64,000 bases of DNA from Lachnospiraceae bacterium (GTDB lineage: Bacteria > Bacillota > Clostridia > Lachnospirales > Lachnospiraceae), in NCBI GenBank assembly GCA_016281335.1, contig JAEEIK010000103.1, positions 1 to 64,000 of the forward strand, given 5' to 3'. The number at the start of each line of letters is the position of its first letter. Position 1 is the first letter of the stretch. Position numbers and translations under genes: made by a program. Shown here one piece after another: positions 36,561 to 47,000 of this stretch. A model generated the notes under the pieces. That model saw only the letters and a list, made by a program, of their open reading frames with translations. It had not been told where the DNA came from and did no database searches.

Positions 36561-39482
36561 GTGGATATCAATAAACTTAGTGCTTATGAGCTGATCGAAA
36601 AACATCATTCCGAAGATCTTAAGTCGGAGGCTTATGTGCTGGAACATAAGAAGAGCGGCGCGCGTATAGCGGTACTGGAGAATGATGATGAGAATAAAGT
36701 ATTCTATATAGGCTTCAGGACTCCGCCCGAGGACAGCACCGGGGTGGCGCATATAATCGAACACAGCGTACTCTGCGGTTCCAAACGCTATCCTTTAAAG
36801 GATCCCTTTGTGGAACTGGTCAAGACCTCAATGAACACTTTCTTAAATGCCATGACTTATCCGGATAAGACGGTCTATCCCGTGGCATCCTGCAATCAGC
36901 AGGACTTCAAAAACCTGATGGCTGTATATATGGACGCAGTGCTGGAACCGAATATCTACAAGGAAGAAAAGATATTCAGGCAGGAAGGCTGGCATTACGA
37001 ACTTGAGGATAAGGATGCCGAGCTTAAGATAAACGGCGTCGTATACAACGAGATGAAAGGAGCCTTTTCATCTCCCGATGACGTACTCTCAAGAGAGACC
37101 TTCTCCTCGCTTTATCCGGACACGGCTTACGGAGTGGAGAGCGGAGGAGATCCGGAGGTGATCCCCGAACTTACTTATGAAGCTTTCCTTGATTTCCACA
37201 GAAGATATTATCATCCTGTCAATTCCTATATTTATCTCTACGGTGATGCGGATATGGCGGAAAGACTGGAATGGCTCGATAAAGAGTATCTGTCAAAATA
37301 CGAGCGCATAGAGATAGACTCTTTCCCCGGAAAGCAAGAAGCTTTTGACAAGCCCCTTGAGCTTGAAAAAGAATATCCCATAAGCGAAGACGAGAAAGAA
37401 GAGAATAATACCTATCTTACATACAATGCGGTTATCGGCAAAGTTACCGACAGGGAGCTCTATACCGCTTTCCAGATGGTGGATTATGCTCTTATATCGG
37501 CTGACGGAACGCCTTTATGGAAAGCTCTGGTGGATGCCGGCATCGGTACCGAAGTCTATGCTACTTTCGAGAACGGCATATATCAGCCTTTTTACAGCAT
37601 AGTTGCAAAGAATGCGAATGCAGAGGATCATGACAGGTTCGTGACTATCGTGGAAGATACCCTTAAGCAGGTCGTAAAGGAAGGCTTTTCGGAAGATGCG
37701 CTTACAGCCTGCCTCAATTCCATGGAATTCAGATACAGGGAAGGGGATACGGGACGTTTCCCCAAGGGCCTGCTCTACGGCCTTAATGCCCTGGACAACT
37801 GGCTTTATGACAGGGACAATCCCTTCAAGCATATAGAGCAGCTGGAGAACTATAAAAACTTAAGGGAGAAGATAGGCAGTTCCTATTATACGGATCTGGT
37901 ACAGAAATACCTTATCGATAATCCCCATAAGACCATACTCACACTGAAGCCTAAGAAGGGACTGACTTCCGAAAAAGATAAGGCTCTGGCTGACAGACTC
38001 TCTGCATATAAGAAGGGATTAAGCGAGGCACAGATCGAAGAAATCGTAAAGAAAACCGCAGAGCTGAAAGCCTTCCAGGAGGCTGAGGATCCGAAGGAAG
38101 CATATGACTGCCTGCCCAAGCTGAAGCTCTCGGATATGAAGAAAACAGAGCCGCCTTTTATCAATGAGGAAAGAAGCATAGACGGCATAAAGACTTATTA
38201 TCATGACGTGGAGACCAACGGCATACTGTATGGCGCAATATATTTCGACATGAGCCGTCTGCCTTACGAGCTCTATCCTTATGCAAATGTGCTGTCAAGC
38301 GTATTCAGGAGCGTGGATACGGCGGACCACAGCTACGAGCAGCTGGGTTATGAGATAGATAAGTATACCGGAAGTCTTGTCCTTGTTCCGCTGGTATTCC
38401 CCATGTATGATAACGTGGACAGCTTCGGAAAGTATTTCGCGATCCATATAAGTTCACTTAGGGAGAATGCTTCCAGGGGATTTGAACTGGTAAGGGAGAT
38501 ACTTAAGACTTCTAAGATCGATGATAAGAAGAGACTTAAAGAGATAATAGCCGAAAGCCGCAGCCGTATGCAGGGCGCCGCAATGAGCGCCGGACATATG
38601 GTGGCTTCGGGAAGGGCGCTGTCCTATGATTCGGAGTACGGCTGCGCCAAAGAGCTGTTGTCGGGACTTTCGCAGTTCTGGTTCCTCTGCGATATGGAAA
38701 AGAACTTTGATGATAAAGCAGACGAACTCGTTGCAAAGCTTAAAGAAGTCGCAGAAATAATCTTTACCAAAGAGGGACTGGTGCTGGATATTACCGGCGA
38801 TAAGGAGACCTATGCGGTATTTGAAAGCGAAGCATCAAAACTGCTTAAGGAATTTGCGGATAAGCCGCCTGTGACCGAAGTGAAGAAAGCCGTTCCCGAG
38901 AAGAAGAACGAAGGCCTTACCAATTCGGCGCAGATACAGTATGTATGCAGAGCCGGTAACTTCGCAAGGCACGGACTTAAGTATAACGGAGCCTTAAGGG
39001 TGCTGAAGACAATACTCGGTTATGATTATCTCTGGACCAATGTGAGAGTAAAGGGCGGAGCTTACGGCTGCATGAGCGCATTTATGCCGGACGGCCAGTG
39101 CTATTTCGTAAGCTACAGGGATCCCAATCTGGAAGCTACTGTTGATATATTTGAGAAGGCCGTGGAGTATGTTGAGAATTTTGATGTGGATGAAGAGAAG
39201 ATGAGCGGCTATATAATCGGCACCATGAGCGAGCTGGATATGCCTCTGACACCCAGAAGCCAGGGAGCAAGATCTTTTATGGCAGCCATGACCGGCAGGA
39301 CTATTGAAGCTGCCCAGAGAGTAAGAGATGAGATACTGGGGACCGACGCCGCAGGCATAAGGAAGATGGCAGAATATGTCAAAGCCTTCATTGATGACGA
39401 TCTCTTCTGCGTGGTCGGAAACGAGGATAAGATAAAGGCTGCTTCCGAACGCTTTACCACAGTTAAGGGGCTGTTTGAATGA
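36561..39482 (+). CDS. M16 (insulinase/PreP-type, M16C) peptidase
   Basis: GVAHIIEHSVLCGSKRYPLKDPFVELVKTSMNTFLNAMTYPDKTVYPVAS; GTG start after aggag RBS. Confidence 0.95.
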   Translation: MDINKLSAYELIEKHHSEDLKSEAYVLEHKKSGARIAVLENDDENKVFYIGFRTPPEDSTGVAHIIEHSVLCGSKRYPLKDPFVELVKTSMNTFLNAMTYPDKTVYPVASCNQQDFKNLMAVYMDAVLEPNIYKEEKIFRQEGWHYELEDKDAELKINGVVYNEMKGAFSSPDDVLSRETFSSLYPDTAYGVESGGDPEVIPELTYEAFLDFHRRYYHPVNSYIYLYGDADMAERLEWLDKEYLSKYERIEIDSFPGKQEAFDKPLELEKEYPISEDEKEENNTYLTYNAVIGKVTDRELYTAFQMVDYALISADGTPLWKALVDAGIGTEVYATFENGIYQPFYSIVAKNANAEDHDRFVTIVEDTLKQVVKEGFSEDALTACLNSMEFRYREGDTGRFPKGLLYGLNALDNWLYDRDNPFKHIEQLENYKNLREKIGSSYYTDLVQKYLIDNPHKTILTLKPKKGLTSEKDKALADRLSAYKKGLSEAQIEEIVKKTAELKAFQEAEDPKEAYDCLPKLKLSDMKKTEPPFINEERSIDGIKTYYHDVETNGILYGAIYFDMSRLPYELYPYANVLSSVFRSVDTADHSYEQLGYEIDKYTGSLVLVPLVFPMYDNVDSFGKYFAIHISSLRENASRGFELVREILKTSKIDDKKRLKEIIAESRSRMQGAAMSAGHMVASGRALSYDSEYGCAKELLSGLSQFWFLCDMEKNFDDKADELVAKLKEVAEIIFTKEGLVLDITGDKETYAVFESEASKLLKEFADKPPVTEVKKAVPEKKNEGLTNSAQIQYVCRAGNFARHGLKYNGALRVLKTILGYDYLWTNVRVKGGAYGCMSAFMPDGQCYFVSYRDPNLEATVDIFEKAVEYVENFDVDEEKMSGYIIGTMSELDMPLTPRSQGARSFMAAMTGRTIEAAQRVRDEILGTDAAGIRKMAEYVKAFIDDDLFCVVGNEDKIKAASERFTTVKGLFE

Positions 39483-40396
39483 GTGAGGATATAAAGAGCA
39501 GGTCGGGCTTTGCGGCTCTGATAGGAAGGCCGAATGTGGGGAAATCCACGTTGATGAATCATCTGGCCGGACAGAAGATCGCAATTACCTCTCCGAGACC
39601 GCAGACCACCAGAAACAGGATAAGGACCATATATACGGACGAGCGGGGACAGGTGGTCTTCGTTGACACACCGGGCATACATAAGGCCAAAAACAAGCTC
39701 GGGGACTATATGATGAAGACCGTAAACCGTTCCATAAATGATGCGGATCTGGTACTCTGGCTTGTGGAACCCGTAAGCCGCATACCTGATAAGGATATGG
39801 AGATCGCCTCACAGCTTAAGGGTCTTAAATGCCCGGTGATACTGGTGATCAATAAGGTGGATACGGTAGAGAAGGGCTTTATACTCAAGGTCATAGATGC
39901 ATACAAGGATCTGTGTGATTTTGATGAGATACTTCCTGTATCGGCGCTTAAAGAGACGAATCTTGATGAACTGCTGAACGTGGTATTTGAACATCTGCCT
40001 TACGGACCGCATTATTTTGATGATGATGCGGTGACGGATGAGCCGATACGCGCCATAGCAGCGGAACTGATAAGGGAGAAGGCCCTGAGACTCTTGAATC
40101 AGGAGATTCCCCACGGCATAGCGGTGCTTATCGATAATATGGAGTACCGTAAGGGTAAAGGCGGCGGTATTTATGATGTGGATGCCACCATAGTCTGCGA
40201 GAGGGATTCCCATAAGGGAATAATTATAGGCAAGGGCGGAAGCATGCTTAAAAAGATCGGCAGCCAGGCCCGGCCCGAGATAGAGGAACTGCTGGAAGCA
40301 AAGGTCAATCTGAAACTGTTTGTAAAAGTCAGGGAAAACTGGCGGGATATGACAAACTATATCAATGACTTCGGCTATAAGGATGAAGATAAGTGA
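39479..40396 (+). CDS. era: GTPase Era
   Basis: SGFAALIGRPNVGKSTLMNHLAGQKIAITSPRPQTTRNRI, DTPGIHKAK, KH domain at C-term. Confidence 0.97.
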   Translation: MSEDIKSRSGFAALIGRPNVGKSTLMNHLAGQKIAITSPRPQTTRNRIRTIYTDERGQVVFVDTPGIHKAKNKLGDYMMKTVNRSINDADLVLWLVEPVSRIPDKDMEIASQLKGLKCPVILVINKVDTVEKGFILKVIDAYKDLCDFDEILPVSALKETNLDELLNVVFEHLPYGPHYFDDDAVTDEPIRAIAAELIREKALRLLNQEIPHGIAVLIDNMEYRKGKGGGIYDVDATIVCERDSHKGIIIGKGGSMLKKIGSQARPEIEELLEAKVNLKLFVKVRENWRDMTNYINDFGYKDEDK

Positions 40397-41046
40397 TGCA
40401 GCCGTTACTTAACGTGACCGGCATGGTGCTGAAGACCGAGCCTGCCGGTGAATATGACAGACGCGTGGAGATACTTACGGTATCACAGGGGAAGATAAGC
40501 GCCTTTGCTAAGGGAGCGAGAAGGCAGACCAATCACCTGATGGCAGCTACGGATCTGTTTGTGTTCGGCGATTTTAAGCTTTATCCTGGCAGAAGCTCAT
40601 ATACCATGACAGATGCCAGCGTTAAGAATTTTTTTTCGGAATTGAGGAACGATTATACTGCGGCAATGTACGGGATGTATTTCCTTGAAGCTGTTTCATA
40701 TGTTACAAGGGAGAATTCGGACTCCCGTGAAGTGCTGAAACTGCTGTATCAGGCCTTGAGGGCATTGACTCATGAAGCATACGAGCCGGAGCTGGTGCGG
40801 GCAGTATTTGAGCTTAAGCTGGTAATGTGTGAGGGTGAATTCAACAGGGATGCATATAAAGAGGGCTATGATAAGACCACTTTATATGCGCTGGATTTTC
40901 TCCTTGCAACAGCGGCCGAGAAAGTATTCTCTTTCAGGCTTAAAGATATAGCGTTTAAGGAGCTAAAGGGTATAGCCCATAAAGAGATCAAAAAAATGAA
41001 TGGCGGACATGAATTTAATTCATTGGCAATGATTGATGAAATGTGA
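40396..41046 (+). CDS. recO: DNA repair protein RecO (no zinc finger apparent)
   Basis: NVTGMVLKTEPAGEYDRRVEILTVSQGKISAFAKGARRQTNHLMAATDLFVFGDFKLY; overlaps era stop (TGATG). Confidence 0.88.
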   Translation: MQPLLNVTGMVLKTEPAGEYDRRVEILTVSQGKISAFAKGARRQTNHLMAATDLFVFGDFKLYPGRSSYTMTDASVKNFFSELRNDYTAAMYGMYFLEAVSYVTRENSDSREVLKLLYQALRALTHEAYEPELVRAVFELKLVMCEGEFNRDAYKEGYDKTTLYALDFLLATAAEKVFSFRLKDIAFKELKGIAHKEIKKMNGGHEFNSLAMIDEM

Positions 41047-41072
41047 TATAATATATTGTCGATTTTGAATAA

Positions 41073-41092
41073 AAAGATCCCCGTGGATCTTT
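41073..41092. other. hairpin in recO/lipoprotein intergenic region
   Basis: AAAGATCC-CCGT-GGATCTTT 8-bp perfect stem. Confidence 0.5.
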
Positions 41093-41108
41093 GGGAGAGA
41101 GATAAAAG

Positions 41109-41684
41109 ATGAAAAGTTTTACCAGAGTATTGTTGACGGCCGGGTTATTGCTGCTTGCCGGCTGCGGAGCGAAGTATGATGAAGCCGATGGGGCAGTAAA
41201 AGGACGACTGGTTATACATTCCGACGGGCAGGTGGATGCACATGTCTGCGGCGAGTTTTCAAAGGATTATTACAGTGAAGACGAACTGGTGCAGATGGTA
41301 AATGAAGAGATAAGCGCATATGAAGGCAGGATAAGCCTTGCCGGACACAGCAGCGGAAACGGGGAAGTGGCTCTGGATCTGTCCTTTAGCGATTGTGATA
41401 CCTACGAGGATTATATGACGATGAAGCTTTTCTGCGGCACGGTGCAGGGGGCATATGACAAGAGCTATGATTTTAACCGTGTGCTTAAAAGAGCGGGAAA
41501 TCCCGACGAGATCATAAGCAAGGAACAGCTGAACAATATGGCTGATTCAAAGATAATCATATTTGAAGGCGCTCAGACCTGTGTTTGCCCCGGAAATATC
41601 AGGTATTATTCACAGGAACTGAAGCTGATCAACCAGAACACTGTGCAGTCCGTAGAGGACGGCATGTATTATATCATCTATTAA
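41109..41684 (+). CDS. putative lipoprotein
   Basis: Signal peptide with lipobox LLLLAGC. Confidence 0.75.
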   Translation: MKSFTRVLLTAGLLLLAGCGAKYDEADGAVKGRLVIHSDGQVDAHVCGEFSKDYYSEDELVQMVNEEISAYEGRISLAGHSSGNGEVALDLSFSDCDTYEDYMTMKLFCGTVQGAYDKSYDFNRVLKRAGNPDEIISKEQLNNMADSKIIIFEGAQTCVCPGNIRYYSQELKLINQNTVQSVEDGMYYIIY

Positions 41685-41698
41685 ATACGGAGGAAGCT

Positions 41699-43099
41699 AT
41701 GGAAAAGACACTTGATACGATCAAAAATCTTTGTAAAGGCAGGGGATTCATATATCCAGGTTCTGAAATATACGGAGGTCTGGCAAATACCTGGGACTAC
41801 GGTAATCTGGGTGTGGAGCTTAAGAATAACGTAAAGAAGGCATGGTGGAGGAAGTTTATCCAGGAAAACCCTTATAATGTGGGCGTTGACTGCGCGATAC
41901 TGATGAATCCGCAGACCTGGGTGGCAAGCGGACACTTAAAGAGTTTTTCCGATCCTCTTATCGACTGCCGTGAATGCCATGAGAGATTCAGGGCCGACAA
42001 GGTGATAGAGGACTGGGCTGCAGCAAACAATGTCAAACTTGAGAGCAGTGTGGACGGCTGGAGCGCGGAAGAGATGATGGACTACATCAAGAAGAATGCC
42101 ATCGCCTGTCCTACCTGCGGTAAGCATGATTTCACGGATATCAGGCAGTTCAATCTGATGTTCAAGACCTTCCAGGGCGTTACCGAGGACGCTACGGCTA
42201 CTGTATATCTGCGCCCCGAAACAGCCCAGGGTATATTCGTTAACTTCAAGAATGTACAGAGATCTTCCAGAAAGAAGATACCCTTCGGTATAGGACAGAT
42301 AGGAAAATCTTTCAGAAACGAGATAACTCCCGGTAATTTTACCTTCCGTACAAGAGAATTCGAGCAGATGGAACTGGAATTCTTCTGCGAGCCCGGAAGC
42401 GACCTGGAATGGTATGAGTACTGGAAGAAGTTCTGCAAGGACTGGCTGCTTTCGCTTGGCATGAAAGAAGAGGAATTAAGATTCAGAGAGCATGATCAGG
42501 CTGAGCTTGCTTTCTATTCAAAGGGAACCATGGATATAGAGTATCTGTTCCCGACTATAGGCTGGGGCGAGCTCTGGGGCATCGCAGACAGGACCGATTA
42601 CGACTTGACCCAGCATCAGAACGTGTCAAAGCAGGATATGAGCTACTTTGATGAGACGAAGAATGAGAAGTATATCCCTTATGTTATCGAGCCTTCACTG
42701 GGCGCAGACCGTATGGTGCTTGCTTTCCTCTGTGCTGCATATGATGAGGAGAATCTCGGTACTGAGGATAAGCCTGATATGAGAACCGTTCTCAGATTCC
42801 ATCCGGCCATAGCTCCCGTTAAGATCGGTGTGCTGCCGCTTTCCAAGAAGGTGGGTGACGGAGCAGAGAAGATATATCAGGAACTTTCAAAGAAGTATTA
42901 CTGTGAGTATGACGACAGAGGAGCGATAGGAAAGCGTTATCGCAGACAGGACGAGATAGGTACCCCGTTCTGCATCACCTACGACTTTGATTCCGAGGAG
43001 GATCACAAGGTGACTGTCAGATACAGAGATTCCATGGAGCAGGAGAGAGTGGCTATAGACGAGCTGGATGCTTTCTTTGCGGATAAGTTTGATTTCTGA
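41699..43099 (+). CDS. glyS: glycyl-tRNA synthetase (dimeric type)
   Basis: [55 protein letters not shown]; start moved from 41585 to ATG 41699. Confidence 0.97.
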   Translation: MEKTLDTIKNLCKGRGFIYPGSEIYGGLANTWDYGNLGVELKNNVKKAWWRKFIQENPYNVGVDCAILMNPQTWVASGHLKSFSDPLIDCRECHERFRADKVIEDWAAANNVKLESSVDGWSAEEMMDYIKKNAIACPTCGKHDFTDIRQFNLMFKTFQGVTEDATATVYLRPETAQGIFVNFKNVQRSSRKKIPFGIGQIGKSFRNEITPGNFTFRTREFEQMELEFFCEPGSDLEWYEYWKKFCKDWLLSLGMKEEELRFREHDQAELAFYSKGTMDIEYLFPTIGWGELWGIADRTDYDLTQHQNVSKQDMSYFDETKNEKYIPYVIEPSLGADRMVLAFLCAAYDEENLGTEDKPDMRTVLRFHPAIAPVKIGVLPLSKKVGDGAEKIYQELSKKYYCEYDDRGAIGKRYRRQDEIGTPFCITYDFDSEEDHKVTVRYRDSMEQERVAIDELDAFFADKFDF

Positions 43100-43101
43100 T
43101 A

Positions 43102-43974
43102 ATGGCAGATAGCGGTAAAAAGAGCTTTGATGAATTATCACCCGAGATGCAGAAGCTGGTGAGGGAAGAACTGGTCCGCCGTGAAAAGCGGCACAGACTT
43201 CTTATCATCGTGCTGGCACTCATCATGTTCCTGGGCTTCGGAGGTTATGCGGTCTATTATTTTACTGCGGGAAAGACTCAGGACGGCTATGATACCATAG
43301 CAAAGCTCAAAGGCTCAAAAGCCCTTGCAAATATGAAAGAAGGCGAGGGCGTGGTGACGGCTACCCTGGAAAACGGGGAAGAGATCACCCTGGAAATTCT
43401 GGACGAATATAAAACTTTATACAATAAAAGTAAAAAAAAGCTTATAGGATGGCTAAAAATTGACGATACTATTATTGATTACCCGGTAATGCAGGGAAGC
43501 GATAATGAATTCTTCTTAAGCCATAACCTGGAGGGCAACGAAGACAGGGCCGGTGCATTGTTCATGGACTGTGCCTGCGACGTGGTGCACGGAAGCGACA
43601 ACTATATAATATACGGTCATCACCTTACCAGCGGAAGGATGTTTTCCTCCCTGGAGGAGTATGAGTCGGAGAAGTATTATGAAAAGCACCCGTACATATT
43701 ATTCGATACCATATATGAGAAAGGCAGATATCAGGTGATGTATGCCTTTCGTTCGCGTGTTTATGACTCGGACCAGATAGTATTCAAGTATTACCAGTTC
43801 ATAAATGCCGAGAGCGAGGAGGAATTCGAATACAATACGGAGCAGATGGCAGCCCTGGCATTTTATGATACGGGAGTAAAGGCAAACTGGGGAGACCAGT
43901 TATTGACACTTTCAACTTGTGATTATCAGGAGAATAACGGAAGATTTGTGGTAGTAGCCAAGAGAATCGATTAA
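43102..43974 (+). CDS. class B sortase
   Basis: LIGWLKIDDTIIDYPVMQGSDNEFFLSHNLEGNEDRAGALFMD, YGHHLTSGRMFSSL, LLTLSTCDYQENNGRFVVVAKRI. Confidence 0.94.
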   Translation: MADSGKKSFDELSPEMQKLVREELVRREKRHRLLIIVLALIMFLGFGGYAVYYFTAGKTQDGYDTIAKLKGSKALANMKEGEGVVTATLENGEEITLEILDEYKTLYNKSKKKLIGWLKIDDTIIDYPVMQGSDNEFFLSHNLEGNEDRAGALFMDCACDVVHGSDNYIIYGHHLTSGRMFSSLEEYESEKYYEKHPYILFDTIYEKGRYQVMYAFRSRVYDSDQIVFKYYQFINAESEEEFEYNTEQMAALAFYDTGVKANWGDQLLTLSTCDYQENNGRFVVVAKRID

Positions 43975-44023
43975 GTTTAAACAGCCGGAGGGAAAAAGGG
44001 CCGGCAAAACGGGAGGAACCAAC

Positions 44024-47000
44024 ATGGCTGAAAAGGGAAAAGATTCAAGACAGCGCGGAAGACAGCAGGGGAAAGCGCAGCAGAAAAAAAGCGGCATGAG
44101 CTCAAAGATGAAGAGGAACATACGGTACAGCCTGGCCGGTGTGCTTCTTGTTTCGGCTGTTGCCATAGCTGCCATGCCTTCGGACAGGTCCGGAAAGGCC
44201 AAAGCCGCCACTCCGAATCCGGCCATGAACTACTCAACGGATGCTACGCTTCAAAGAAACAAAGATGTGGATGCGGATGCATCTCTGGTATATGATGCTC
44301 TTACAGCCGAGGATGTTTCTTCTTTTTCCATAACCAATAACGGAACTTTCTTTGAACTTACCCAGCAGTATAAAGCATATAAGAAGCCGGGCATGGCCTC
44401 GGACTGTATAATTTACGGTCATGATGCCGATGATACCACTTCGAATCTTGTGATCCCCAGATCCCTGCCCACAGGCTATAAGATGCTGAAAGAAGATGTC
44501 TTTACGACCTACAGGGATGATACGCTTCATACCCTTGACTTTGTGGTGACACCTCATGAGAGCACCGTCAGCATCAGCCAGAATAATCTTGCTGCAGGAA
44601 CCTTGCCGTTCAACGATCTCAAGACCTATTTCCCGAATGAATGCGCAGAGATAGAAGCATCTGCCGAAGATGCTCCGAAGGTGATCCTTCACGGTTCCAA
44701 TATGCGTGATGACCTGAAATACAGATATTACTGTGAATACGGCAGCGGTGATAATTCCCTTAAGGGCTGTACGCTGGTGAGAGTACAGAACCGTGCCATA
44801 GGAAAGCTTAAGGATGCGGGGGGCGCTGATCTTCCGTACAGTAACGATGATTTTGTACTTGCTGCCCAGAAAGTAAGTTTCAGCGGCGAGTCCGCCACCA
44901 ACGATATCAACGGCTTTGTCCTGGACGGCTTCAAGACCGTGGCCGGTATAGCCAGCCGAGCTTTTACCGGTATGCAGGGCAGATACGTGGAATCCGTAAC
45001 GCTTCCCGACACGGTGACCGGAGTCGGTGATGAAGCCTTCATGGGCTGCCCGCTGCTTAGCAGTGTACAGATGGATAAGGTAAGCTTTATCGGCAACCGT
45101 GTGTTCCAGGGCTGTACATCCCTGACTACGGCAAGTCTTGCAAAGAATACTCAGACCATAGGCCGTGAAGCTTTTGAGGGCTGTCAGAGACTGGTGTCCA
45201 TCAAGTTCCCCGGAAACGTTTCTGATATCGGCTTCGGCGCCTTTGCAAACTGTTCGGCGCTGTCTACCGTAGACTTCACCGAAAACCTGGGCGTTACCAT
45301 AGGCGAATATGCTTTTTATAATACTCCGGTACTGAATGTACAGTTCAACAATGCCGCAACCTACGGACTGGGCAAGGCAGCCTTTGCTCTTGATTCCCCG
45401 ATGGCAGGCATGGAGACATTCAGCTTCCCGAATCTGATCACTCCTTATGTGAGCGCAGTGTATGACCAGGCAGAAGATGGATATATAGGTACTGAAAATC
45501 CCGGTGATAACGGCGGATACAGACTGTATAAGTATGACGATAACACTCATGATTCATCCATAGGTGATTACCTGCTGGCAGGAAGAAGCGGACTTAAGAC
45601 CGTATATATGTCATCTGCTTTCGGTACCACGGTTGAAGAACATCTGCCGAGAAATACTTTCTCGGGCTGCACAAATCTCGGCGCTCTGGAACTGGGAAGC
45701 CAGTCCAACAGATATCTGACCTTTGATCCCGATATCTTCAGGGATGTTGAAAACCATGATATGTATGTATACGGACCGGAGTATATTCCTACCGGTGACA
45801 ATCCTCCGGCAAGACCGAGAGAGTGCACCTGGGCTGCCGAGACCGCTGTTGAAAAATATGTGCCTTACATTTACGGCGGAACCAGTTCAAAGGATATAAA
45901 CAACAATCATTTTGAAGTCGGTGTTGCTGAAGAAGTTGACGGAGCAGGTAATGTGACCAAGGGTTACAGATTTGACCTGCAGACTTCGGATACAGGAAAT
46001 GCTTCTATAAGACTTGTAAGCTTCATAGGCGCGGTACCCGATGCCATAGAGGAGTTCAGCATACCTTCAAGTGTTGCAGGATATAATGTTACCACACTTA
46101 TGGATGCCTGCCTCGATCCCATAAAGGATAAGGTTGTAAACCTTGTTGTGCCTGACGGCTCCCTTACCGAGATCGGCGAAAAGGTATTCTATAAAGCAGG
46201 CAAACTGGAAAGCGTTAATATCGGTTCATCCGTGACCAAGATAGGTGAGTCTACCTTTGCGGCCTGCGAGGATCTGAAGAAAGTGGTCATCGGACCTAAC
46301 GTAAGTGAGATTGGAGCTACCGCCTTCGGTTCCAGCAGTAAGCTTGAGCATATCTACTGGACCGGCAATACAGCTACCCAGCCGGATATCACCATAGGTA
46401 AGGATGCTTTCGCCACAGGCGGTACAAAGCTGTATTTCTACGGCGATGTGGCTGAAGATTTCAAGCCTTTCACTTATGCGATGGAAGACAATGTCAGACT
46501 GTATGATAATGCAGCCGAAAGGATCTGCTATGTATATCCTTCGCCGCTGTCCTACAGTGAGGCTTTTGCAAGAGGTACCAGAGTCAACGCGGCCGGAGAT
46601 ACCGAAGTGATCCCCAGTGCTGCAAATCTCAAGACTCTGGATGCTTATCCTCATTACAAGATAATCCGCGATGATGCAACCGGTCTTGCAACACTGATCG
46701 ATTATCCTCAGTTCAGGGATCTGCCCATAGAGGTCAAGAAATACTGGTTAGGCGCAGACGATGCTCCTGCCAGTCTGGGACCCAATGACCTTGCGCTGAT
46801 CGATTCCACGATATACATTAATGTGCCTGAGGCAGTTAAGTCCATAGATGTATATTCATATATCAACAGTAATGCCAATGCCGGAAATCTTCACTATTTC
46901 GGAAATGAAGGCATAGACGGCACCACCATGAAGGAAGTCGATGTTTACGGACAGGTTTCGGATAACAGCGCAGACGGTCTGCATTCCGGACTCTTCTCGG

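Noticed and set aside
44234-45550. 438-aa minus-strand ORF antisense to the LRR protein
   Set aside because: The + frame has clear LRR_5 repeats over the same span; the antisense ORF has no recognisable motif or RBS and reflects codon bias.
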